Positions 23,255 through 30,655 of a DNA stretch of 34,565 nucleotides are shown in pieces; the stretch's first letter is position 1; each line of letters starts with the position of its first letter. Location of the stretch: assembly GCA_903887005.1 (NCBI GenBank), contig CAISOH010000320.1, positions 1-34,565 of the forward strand, written 5' to 3'. The position numbers were made by a program, and so were the translations under genes. The notes below the pieces were generated by a model. The model was not told where the DNA came from, ran no database searches, and saw nothing but the letters and a program-made list of their open reading frames with translations. Source of the DNA: an uncultured Bacteroidota bacterium (GTDB lineage: Bacteria; Bacteroidota; Bacteroidia; Chitinophagales; Chitinophagaceae).

Positions 23255-25318
23255 CTACTCCAACACAAACGCCCCATCCTTACCAATAGCATGAACCGGA
23301 ATACCCGCATTTGCACCTTCTCTCATAAATTTATCCTGCTGTTTTCGGGTGTAATTATTCCCGATTATTATCATTGATGGCGAAAATATCTTTTGCAATT
23401 TTAGCGGGCCTGGCTTACCGGTATAGTTGATGATCAGGTAGTCAACCGGGAAATGGCTATCTGTATTTATTTCCTCGTTTAACAGAAGAACTGTTTTACC
23501 ATTGACATCATAAATTTCATTAGCGGCAATGGTGTCTTTCTTCCATGCCCGCCAACCAATGTGCGCGGGCTTCACCGCATATTCTATTTTCTTACCTGTG
23601 CCGGTATCTGTATTCAATACCGCATAGCTGCTTCCTTTAATCAATTCTATATGATTGGCCTTGCCGGTATTGTATGCAACAAGGCGATGCTGATGCAGCC
23701 GCACCCATTCATCATTACAAAAAGAAAACAGCAATAAACAAGCCGCACCGAGCCCCATAAACAGTGCAGGCTTTTGTTTCTTCATTAAAAACAAAACAAC
23801 TCCCGAGATAGTTATATAGAGCAGGAACATTTCAACACCCGTTATCATCAAAAAATGAAATGACTTTGGGTTCATACTTTGCAGCCAGGTAACTATCTTA
23901 TCAAATATTGTAACTAACCAGGTAGTGCACAGCCCAATAAATTTTGCTGCAACAGGAGCGAAGCTCCATGCGATTATCAGCATACTGAATATTAATACCA
24001 CTTCCATAAACAAAAATGCGGCAACGTTGGCTACAATGAATAACAGTGGAAAATTGTGGAAATAGTAAATGACCAAGGGCGCTGTGAGCACTTCGGCGGC
24101 AATACTTGCAGCTATACCGCTCCAAAGCCATCGTGCTACTTTATGAACCGGCGAGAACCATTTATAAACCGGTTTATAAAAAAGAATAAGAGATAACACT
24201 GCCACAAACGATAACTGAAAGCCAACAGAAAATAACCACATTGGCTGCGCGCACAATAACAAAAACGCAGTGGCAAACAAAGTGTTCAGGCTGTTGTTGT
24301 TTTTCTGAAGCATTAAAGAAAAAGCCAGTAAAGAAAACATTACAGCCGCCCGGACAGCTGATGGCGGAGCGCCTGCCATCAGCACATAAAACCAAACCAA
24401 AGGAAGCGCCACTGCATACTTCACCCATAAATGTTTTCTATCATTCAGCCACCACAACAGAAAGGAAATTACAACAAAGAATATAGTCACATTGCCACCT
24501 GAAATAGCTATGATATGAATGATACCGGTTTCGGCATAAGACTGCCGAAGGTCTTCGTCAAGGTTTACTTCATCGCCCAGCAACATGGCCTGTATCAGGC
24601 CCTTTGTTTTTGGGTCGGTGATGTATTTATCTAATTGCAGCATACACCAATCGTGCGATTTTTCAATCAGGGGTGCCGCATCAGGGTCATTAGCTGCATA
24701 AAGGCGAATGTCATTTACAGAACAGGATTGCTGGTAAAAGAGATTGTTCTGCCTGCAATATCCTGCGTAATCAAATTCAAAAGGATTGCCTGAATTGTGA
24801 ACAGGTTGCCATTTTGCCGGCAGCAATATGCTGTCTCCTTTATGCAACTGCATCGGGAAACGGTCTTTGTAAACATACAGGAATGCATTGCCGGATGCGA
24901 CTGATACCTTGCCGTCTTGTATTGAGTTAATAAGCGCTACAGGCAGCTTCCATGAATGTTCCTTTTCCGACGGTATATCTGTGATGCGGGCAAGATAAGT
25001 GCCGTTATTATTAATGCTATTCCCGAACCATGTTTTGTTATGCCGTACATCTGTGAAATAAGAAACCAAAACAGCGCCAAAGAAGAGGAAAATATTAAGA
25101 AGCGAAAAAGGAATAACAGAGCGAAAGGAATTATTTTTTTTGGTGAAAACAATAGCAAATAAAAGGAAAACCGCACAGGCAATTACCGCATACGAAAGCC
25201 AATTCATTGAGGGCTGCCATATGTCGTAGCATAAGATACCCGCCGCAAAAGGTAACAGGATGCGAAAGAAGGGGGCCTTTTCCCAGAAATATGCTTTATT
25301 AAGCGGCCAGCGTTTCAT
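23255..25318 (-). CDS. comEC: ComEC/Rec2 family DNA-uptake channel
   Basis: 687 residues, polytopic inner-membrane protein that passes single-stranded DNA into the cytoplasm during transformation. The N-terminal soluble part (DUF4131 style, about residues 30-200) includes GDSILLPAKWQPVHNSGNPFEFDYAGYCRQNNL. The Competence domain follows with its hallmark GLIQAMLLGDE, YAETGIIHIIAISGGNV, and the membrane region with AGAPPSAVRAAVMFSLL. The C-terminal 140 residues resemble a metallo-beta-lactamase fold but lack the HxHxDH motif. Other transformation genes are not in the window. Confidence 0.92.
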   Translation of the reverse strand: MKRWPLNKAYFWEKAPFFRILLPFAAGILCYDIWQPSMNWLSYAVIACAVFLLFAIVFTKKNNSFRSVIPFSLLNIFLFFGAVLVSYFTDVRHNKTWFGNSINNNGTYLARITDIPSEKEHSWKLPVALINSIQDGKVSVASGNAFLYVYKDRFPMQLHKGDSILLPAKWQPVHNSGNPFEFDYAGYCRQNNLFYQQSCSVNDIRLYAANDPDAAPLIEKSHDWCMLQLDKYITDPKTKGLIQAMLLGDEVNLDEDLRQSYAETGIIHIIAISGGNVTIFFVVISFLLWWLNDRKHLWVKYAVALPLVWFYVLMAGAPPSAVRAAVMFSLLAFSLMLQKNNNSLNTLFATAFLLLCAQPMWLFSVGFQLSFVAVLSLILFYKPVYKWFSPVHKVARWLWSGIAASIAAEVLTAPLVIYYFHNFPLLFIVANVAAFLFMEVVLIFSMLIIAWSFAPVAAKFIGLCTTWLVTIFDKIVTWLQSMNPKSFHFLMITGVEMFLLYITISGVVLFLMKKQKPALFMGLGAACLLLFSFCNDEWVRLHQHRLVAYNTGKANHIELIKGSSYAVLNTDTGTGKKIEYAVKPAHIGWRAWKKDTIAANEIYDVNGKTVLLLNEEINTDSHFPVDYLIINYTGKPGPLKLQKIFSPSMIIIGNNYTRKQQDKFMREGANAGIPVHAIGKDGAFVLE

Positions 25319-25434
25319 AGATGGAGATGGAGACTAAAGTACAGATAAAATTTGTTTTGCTTACGAAAAAGGCAAATTACAGCCTAACCAGCTTCATTCA
25401 AATTTTAACACCTCCCCTATTTCAATGGCATCTA

Positions 25435-26865
25435 TCATTTAAACAGCGCATCCATAGTTATTTCATTTTCTATAAGCCCCGGGAAATTCGTTATATTTTT
25501 TACTCCATGTGTTGTTACCATGGTCAGAAATAAAGTTTTGCGGGTTTGTGTCTGGTCACGGAAGACTTTCAATTTATTTTCCAATTCCTTTGAGTATCCT
25601 TTGGAAATCTCATACTCACTGACAGAGAATTTCATTTCGCAAATGTTAATACACCTGTCCCGCCGGTCAATCAGTAAGTCCACCTGGGCGCCCTGTTCGT
25701 CTTTTTGCGGCCTGTAACGCCACACGGAAGTTTCGGCATGAACGTTCTCAATACCCAGAGCTTTTTTTAGCTGCAGGATATGCTTCATGCAAATGCTTTC
25801 AAAAGCAGTTCCGCTCCAGCTTTTCCATGACGCTCCCGCAGAAAACCTTACCCATGCACCAGGCCCGCTATACCGGCTGTTTTCTACAAATTTCACATAG
25901 AAGCCTGCGTATTCGTCCGTTAACTTATAGATACTGTCCTTTGCTGTCCTGTTGAAAGGTATATAAGGCGTAATAAAACCTGATTCGGTAAGCTCGTCTA
26001 ATATCTTTGTTGTGCCTCCGCCAGAGGTTAGTTTGCAGGCTTCAATGATCTCTGTACGTGTAAGGCCCACCCCTTTTTTTGCAAGCGCCCGGATGACATC
26101 TATATGGTACCCGGCATCATCAAAGAGTGAGTGGAACAAGTTTTTAAATTCATCATGCAGCAGCCCGTCTTTCGTGAAACAGGTTCTGTCAATAGCCTGT
26201 ATGGCGCTTTCCCCGGTTTGCACTTCTTTAAGGTATTGGGGTACGCCACCCATCACCATATATAGCTGTAATACCTGGTACCTGTCGAGGTTTATTTTTC
26301 TTTCCCTCAAAAAGGCTTCTGTTTCACTCAGAGTAAATGGCAGGAGCCTTATCCGTTGGGTCACCCTGTTGTGCAGTCCGCCCCTGTTATTAATAACCTT
26401 TTGTATCATCCATGCTGCGGCAGAGCCGCAAATAACCACTACAAGGTTATTTTGCCGGGATGCCCACATATTCCAGAAATTTTCAAATGCCTGTATTAAG
26501 CCCGAACGGGCAGTGCTCAACCAGGGAAATTCATCAAAGAATATAACCTTTCTTTGTTTTTTTATTACAGGAGTAAGGTAAGTGGTCAGCATACTAAAAG
26601 CCTGTACCCAGGTGGCCGGCCTTGCCAGAGGCAGGCTACCTGTAGCCTTAGATAATGCGGCGCTGAAATTTTCCAGTTGCTGGTCAAGCGAAGCATTATG
26701 TATTCCTGAAAGCTCAAAGGCCATTTGCTTCTGAAAAAAATTGCGGATCAGATAAGTTTTGCCTACCCTGCGACGGCCATACATAACAACCAGCTCGGGT
26801 TCGCCCGAGTTTTCAATCTTTGACAACAACGCTTGTTCATGTGTTCTTCCTGCTATGTTTTCCAT
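25435..26865 (-). CDS. Archaeal-type ATPase fused to a DUF234/PD-(D/E)XK-like domain
   Basis: 476 residues. The ATPase domain shows Walker A GRRRVGKT (30-37), Walker B VIFFDEFP (107-114, Asp111-Glu112) and a sensor strand VVVICGSAA (143-150). A winged helix follows (about 253-300: ALAKKGVGLTRTEIIEAC, ILDELTESGFITPY). The C-terminal DUF234-type domain has QVDLLID with Asp396 and ICEMKFS with Glu410 and Lys412, the spacing of a PD-(D/E)XK nuclease site. Family members are common in archaea and Bacteroidota, often multicopy, and their biological role is not established. The upstream region carries the 54-bp palindrome array, which could contain its regulatory sites. Confidence 0.88.
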   Translation of the reverse strand: MENIAGRTHEQALLSKIENSGEPELVVMYGRRRVGKTYLIRNFFQKQMAFELSGIHNASLDQQLENFSAALSKATGSLPLARPATWVQAFSMLTTYLTPVIKKQRKVIFFDEFPWLSTARSGLIQAFENFWNMWASRQNNLVVVICGSAAAWMIQKVINNRGGLHNRVTQRIRLLPFTLSETEAFLRERKINLDRYQVLQLYMVMGGVPQYLKEVQTGESAIQAIDRTCFTKDGLLHDEFKNLFHSLFDDAGYHIDVIRALAKKGVGLTRTEIIEACKLTSGGGTTKILDELTESGFITPYIPFNRTAKDSIYKLTDEYAGFYVKFVENSRYSGPGAWVRFSAGASWKSWSGTAFESICMKHILQLKKALGIENVHAETSVWRYRPQKDEQGAQVDLLIDRRDRCINICEMKFSVSEYEISKGYSKELENKLKVFRDQTQTRKTLFLTMVTTHGVKNITNFPGLIENEITMDALFK

Positions 26866-26909
26866 AATTTTTCAGTCTGAATTTTGTCCGGATACCACTT
26901 CAAAAAATG

Positions 26910-27125
26910 ATAGTTTTGGTGTGATATAATTTTTTATATCCCGCCAAATGTACATAAAAAACTATAGTTTTGGCGAGTTATAGATGCTTATATCTCGCCA
27001 AATGTACGTAAAAAATGATAGTTTTGGCGAGATATAGGTTTTTATATCTCGCCAAATGTGCCTTAAAAAGTATAGTTTTGGCGGGATATAGTAATTTATA
27101 ATTCGTTTATGTCTTTGTTTTTTTC
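26910..27125. repeat. Array of four 54-bp palindromic tandem repeats
   Basis: ATAGTTTTGG starts units at 26910, 26964, 27018 and 27072, an exact 54-base period. In each of the first three units the left arm TTTGGCGAGATATA faces a right arm TATATCTCGCCAAA about six bases on; unit 3 is a perfect 14-bp inverted repeat, units 1 and 2 have a few mismatches, and unit 4 keeps the left arm but its right arm has decayed. Linkers (ATGTAC then an A-run) are also conserved. Left arms read TAGTTTTG on the plus strand, and right arms of units 1 and 2 read TACATTTG on the minus strand, both fitting the -7 promoter consensus. Confidence 0.92.
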
Positions 27126-27146
27126 AAATTCCTATATATGACAAGA

Positions 27147-27182
27147 CCCGTAAAACGTATAAAATAATAATTAATTTACGGG
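27147..27182. other. Stem-loop in the ATPase-pcrA intergenic region
   Basis: Exact arms CCCGTAAA (27147-27154) and TTTACGGG (27175-27182) with a 20-base AT-rich loop. No T-run follows, so a simple terminator is unlikely. Confidence 0.45.
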
Positions 27183-27209
27183 CAGAGAGGAGTATCCATA
27201 TCCTGATAG

Positions 27210-27272
27210 TAACCACTATAAAGCTGGTGTCAGCTTTGGTATAACCTGTTAGTGGGTTGTTACCATTCTTCT
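27210..27272. other. Nested stem-loop region upstream of the pcrA-like gene
   Basis: Inner stem AAAGCTG (27220-27226), loop GTGT, CAGCTTT (27231-27237); outer GTAAC-CACTA and TAGTGGGTTGTTAC wording can pair around it with bulges. It lies upstream of the predicted pcrA-like promoter box, so it would not be in that mRNA; it may be a separate small RNA, a protein-binding site, or chance. Confidence 0.35.
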
Positions 27273-27332
27273 TCAACCCTCTTTTTTATCCACAACCCAA
27301 AATTCACACCCCCCAAATCCGAAATACACACT

Positions 27333-27340
27333 TAAATTTG
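27333..27340 (+). promoter_or_regulatory. Putative -7 element of the pcrA-like gene, leaderless spacing
   Basis: TAAATTTG ends four bases before the ATG at 27345, the same geometry as at 4095, 6072 and 10297. Confidence 0.48.
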
Positions 27341-27344
27341 CCGC

Positions 27345-29621
27345 ATGCAGAATTATCTATCTGGTTTGAATGACCAGCAGCGCATAGCAGTAGAGCATGT
27401 GGATGGACCCATTATGATTATAGCCGGTGCGGGAAGCGGCAAAACAAAAGTATTGACTACACGAATAGCGCACCTGATGAAAAATGGCGTGGATGCGTTT
27501 AATATACTGGCGCTGACATTTACCAACAAAGCCGCGGCGGAGATGAAGGAAAGGGTGGAAAAAGCGCTCGGCAATACGGAAGCACGCAATTTATACATAG
27601 GCACCTTTCACTCTGTATTCGCACGCATACTGCGGGGCGAAGCTACCAAGCTGGGCTATCCGCACAACTTTACCATATATGATACCGATGACGCCAAGAG
27701 TGTGATTAAAGGCATAGTGCATGAAATGAACCTCGATGACAAGCACTACAAAGCCGCATACGTATATAACCGCATCAGCGCAGCCAAGAACAGCCTCATA
27801 GAACCGGCAATGTATAAAGCTGATACATCCATACAGCAGGAAGACGCCCGTACCACACGCCCGTTGATAGGCGATATATATGAGGCATACTCCAAACGCT
27901 GTTTTAAGAACGGGGCTATGGATTTTGACGACCTGCTGTTGAAAATGTACATGCTCCTCACACACTTCCCGGATGCGCTGGCAAAGTACCAGGGGCGTTT
28001 CCATTATATTCTCATTGATGAATACCAGGATACCAACCTTGCCCAGTATGCTATTATAAAAATGCTGGGTGCACGACATGAGAATATATGCGTAGTAGGC
28101 GATGATGCGCAAAGCATCTACTCCTTCCGCGGAGCAACGGTGCAAAACATACTCCAGTTCCAGGACGATTATGAAGATGTGAAGGTTGTAAAACTGGAAC
28201 AAAATTACCGCAGCACACAAACTATACTGAATGTAGCCAACAATGTAATAGGCAACAATAAGAACCAGATACCCAAAGAACTGTGGACAAGCAATGTGGA
28301 AGGTGAAAAGATAATACTCGCCCGCACCATGACCGATAATGACGAAGGCCGCTTTGTAGCTGACGCCATAAAGGAGCAGCAAATGCGCAATCATTATGCC
28401 AATAAAGACTTTGCTCTACTCTACAGAACAAATGCCCAGAGCCGTTCGTTTGAAGAAAGCCTGAGGCGGATGAACATTCCTTACAGGCTGGTGGGCGGCA
28501 CTTCTTTCTACCAACGCAAAGAAGTGAAAGACTACCTCGCTTACCTGCGTTTGGTAGTGAATTCACAGGACGAGGAAAATCTGAAACGTATTATTAACTA
28601 CCCTGCCCGCGGCATTGGCAAGACAAGCATTGAAAAGATTTTAGTGCGGGCTAATGAACTGGATAAAACATTCTGGGAGGTAATTGAAAATCCTGAAATG
28701 AGCGGGATACACTCCTCTCAACTGGAAGGTTTCGTGACTATGATAAAATCATTCCGCACGATGCTCGAAAAGCATAATGCCTATGATGTGGCGTTTGCCG
28801 TGGGCAAGCATACCGGACTGGTGCAGGAGTTGTATAACGATAAAAGCGTAGAGGGCCTCGCCCGGTATGAAAACGTACAGGAACTGCTCAACTCTATTAA
28901 AGAATTTACGGAGACTCCCGATGAAGAAGGAGAACTCCTGGATAAAAGCCTCGGCAGCTACCTGCAGCAAATCACGCTGCTCACAGACGCCGACAAGAAT
29001 AATGACCAGGATGCTGATGTGGTAAAGCTGATGACGATACATTCGGCCAAGGGGCTTGAATTTCCCTGCGTGTTTGTCGTAGGGCTTGAGGAAAACCTTT
29101 TTCCAAGCTCCATGAGCCTGTACGACCGCGCCGACCTGGAAGAGGAGCGCCGTTTATTTTATGTAGCTATTACGCGCGCTAAAGACCGTCTTTGGGTAAC
29201 CTATGCCAATAGCCGTTACCGTTTCGGGAGCCTTGTGCAAAATGATGCAAGCCGCTTTATTGAAGAGATACCCAATACCTACCTGGATAAAACATTTACC
29301 GGGGCCAGCAACCGCCCTGCACCCGGTGGCTTTGGCAATATGCTTAACCAGCAATTCGACAAAATGCCATCACTCAAAAAACTGGCAGATAAACTGGCAA
29401 CCGCAACCCCGCCCGCACATACGCCATCTGCCGGTTTTGCAGCTGACGATGTATCAGGAATGACAGTGGGTATGCAGGTAGAGCACCAGAAATTCGGATT
29501 TGGCAAAATACTTACTTTGGAAGGAGGTATGAATAATCGCATCGCAGGCATAGACTTTGGGACCACCCATGGTATTAAAAAGATAATGCTGAATTATGCG
29601 AAGCTGAGAATAGTGAAATAA
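27345..29621 (+). CDS. pcrA: UvrD/PcrA-type superfamily 1 DNA helicase
   Basis: 758 residues, full length. All SF1A motifs are present: Q-motif LNDQQRIAVEH, Walker A AGAGSGKT (27-34), Ia TFTNKAAAEMKERV, DEYQDT (motif II), GDDAQSIYSFRGA (III), QNYRSTQTI (IV), TIHSAKGLEFPCVFVVGLEE (V) and VAITRAKDRL (VI). The C-terminus GMQVEHQKFGFGKIL ... MLNYAKLRIVK is the Tudor-like fold that contacts RNA polymerase in PcrA/UvrD. It translocates 3'-5' on single-stranded DNA in repair and replication-conflict resolution. UvrD versus PcrA naming is conventional. A terminator follows directly. Confidence 0.96.
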   Translation: MQNYLSGLNDQQRIAVEHVDGPIMIIAGAGSGKTKVLTTRIAHLMKNGVDAFNILALTFTNKAAAEMKERVEKALGNTEARNLYIGTFHSVFARILRGEATKLGYPHNFTIYDTDDAKSVIKGIVHEMNLDDKHYKAAYVYNRISAAKNSLIEPAMYKADTSIQQEDARTTRPLIGDIYEAYSKRCFKNGAMDFDDLLLKMYMLLTHFPDALAKYQGRFHYILIDEYQDTNLAQYAIIKMLGARHENICVVGDDAQSIYSFRGATVQNILQFQDDYEDVKVVKLEQNYRSTQTILNVANNVIGNNKNQIPKELWTSNVEGEKIILARTMTDNDEGRFVADAIKEQQMRNHYANKDFALLYRTNAQSRSFEESLRRMNIPYRLVGGTSFYQRKEVKDYLAYLRLVVNSQDEENLKRIINYPARGIGKTSIEKILVRANELDKTFWEVIENPEMSGIHSSQLEGFVTMIKSFRTMLEKHNAYDVAFAVGKHTGLVQELYNDKSVEGLARYENVQELLNSIKEFTETPDEEGELLDKSLGSYLQQITLLTDADKNNDQDADVVKLMTIHSAKGLEFPCVFVVGLEENLFPSSMSLYDRADLEEERRLFYVAITRAKDRLWVTYANSRYRFGSLVQNDASRFIEEIPNTYLDKTFTGASNRPAPGGFGNMLNQQFDKMPSLKKLADKLATATPPAHTPSAGFAADDVSGMTVGMQVEHQKFGFGKILTLEGGMNNRIAGIDFGTTHGIKKIMLNYAKLRIVK

Positions 29622-29633
29622 TTTCCATAAAAA

Positions 29634-29661
29634 AAAGAGTGCCTGAAAAGGTACTCTTTTT
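29634..29661 (+). terminator. Rho-independent terminator of the pcrA-like gene
   Basis: Stem AAAGAGTGCCT / AGGTACTCTTT (one G-T wobble), GAAA tetraloop (29645-29648), T-run to 29661; 12 bases after the stop. Confidence 0.9.
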
Positions 29662-29809
29662 GGAAATCTAATATGGAGCATTCCCGTTTCCTTAAACTTC
29701 CATCAAACACACACTCTCAGGGAAATGCAAATAAATAAGTTCAAAAACCATACCACAAATCATAATCAACCAAAATTACCGGGTAAGATTAACAGATCTG
29801 ATTGAAGTA

Positions 29810-30532
29810 TTAAAATCGCCATCTTAATCCCAGTGTTTCAGGGAAATATAAAAGATGGTAATTTGAATTCTCATGATTATAACGAACATCATTTGTTTTT
29901 ACATCAGCATAACGTAAACCAAGATCCACGTTTACAGCAAATCTTGGGAGAAAATAGTAGGTATAACCTATCTGCAGACCAAAAGTATAACCTATCCCAA
30001 ACCCATAATCATACTTAGACATATAAGTATAATTGGAATCAGGTGGCGCTTTATACTTGCTATAGGCTATCGAGCCATCATTCATCGTATTTATCAAACC
30101 GAATATTACTCCAAAATTTATGTTTGACCTGTTAATAGTGTTATATTTCGAATAAAACGGGATCACATAATTCATACCTACAGTTTCTGTAAGTGCATAA
30201 TCAGCAACAACAAAGGTTATTTGCTGAGGCTTAAGCGGTTGTCCAAATAAATCAGTAACATTCCATTGCCCGTAAGATTCCCATCTCCTGTTTCCTAAAT
30301 CAAGATTTATCATCCAGTGAGGATTAAAAAAATAACATGCGCGCAGCGAGTAATCAGTCGAAACGTTAGTTCTGGTACCCTGGTATGCTTCAGCAGGGCC
30401 CAATGGCCTTGTCATGGTGCTATAACCGCCATTAACGCCAATCTCCCAGGAATACTCGGGTGGCAAATTCTGCGCAAACATACTGCCCGCACAAGCCAGA
30501 ATAGCGGCTGTGGTGAGTAAAAATGCCTTCAT
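29810..30532 (-). CDS. Exported outer-membrane beta-barrel protein
   Basis: 240 residues from the ATG at 30530-30532. The longer frame (to 30562) starts inside a TAGATTTG promoter-like box, whereas this start opens the signal peptide MKAFLLTTAAILACAGSMFAQ. The mature chain has paired amphipathic strands (YSWEIGVNGGYSTM, TDYSLRACYFFNPHWMINLDLGNRRW, YGFGIGYTFGLQIGYTYYFLPRFAVNVDLGLRYADV) and ends LGLRWRF with a terminal Phe, the usual outer-membrane insertion signal. No ligand can be named. It lies 93 bases downstream of the AAA gene in the same direction. Confidence 0.78.
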   Translation of the reverse strand: MKAFLLTTAAILACAGSMFAQNLPPEYSWEIGVNGGYSTMTRPLGPAEAYQGTRTNVSTDYSLRACYFFNPHWMINLDLGNRRWESYGQWNVTDLFGQPLKPQQITFVVADYALTETVGMNYVIPFYSKYNTINRSNINFGVIFGLINTMNDGSIAYSKYKAPPDSNYTYMSKYDYGFGIGYTFGLQIGYTYYFLPRFAVNVDLGLRYADVKTNDVRYNHENSNYHLLYFPETLGLRWRF

Positions 30533-30559
30533 ACCAGATTCAATTTTTAAAATTAGAAT

Positions 30560-30567
30560 CAAATCTA
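30560..30567 (-). promoter_or_regulatory. Putative -7 element of the 30532 barrel gene
   Basis: Minus strand TAGATTTG, exact TAnnTTTG, 27 bases before the preferred ATG; it decides against the longer start at 30562. Confidence 0.45.
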
Positions 30568-30655
30568 AGTAAATTTTGGTCCGAAAGAAAGAAATTGGGT
30601 AAAAAAGAACTTCAAATCATTCATTTAGCCGGAAAATACTTAAATATATGCTCAA

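Larger units (their letters stand above)
26866..27344. other. 479-base divergent intergenic region with palindrome array and stem-loops
   Basis: Between the minus-strand ATPase-nuclease gene and plus-strand pcrA-like gene. It holds, left to right, the four-unit 54-bp array (26910-27125), an 8-bp stem-loop (27147-27182), a nested stem-loop region (27210-27272) and the pcrA-like -7 box (27333-27340). No ORF of credible quality. Confidence 0.75.

Noticed and set aside
26012-26581. 189-codon plus-strand ORF
   Set aside because: It lies wholly antisense to the ATPase gene, whose Walker motifs and nuclease-like residues show that the minus strand is the coding one; the plus-strand product is Ser/Cys-rich and without domain features.
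26910-27125. 54-bp array as a CRISPR array
   Set aside because: There are no unique spacers: arms and linkers are all repeated, with only slight drift, each unit is internally palindromic over most of its length, and no cas gene is nearby.
27591-28394. 267-codon minus-strand ORF
   Set aside because: Antisense shadow of the pcrA-like gene, whose helicase motifs cover the same bases.
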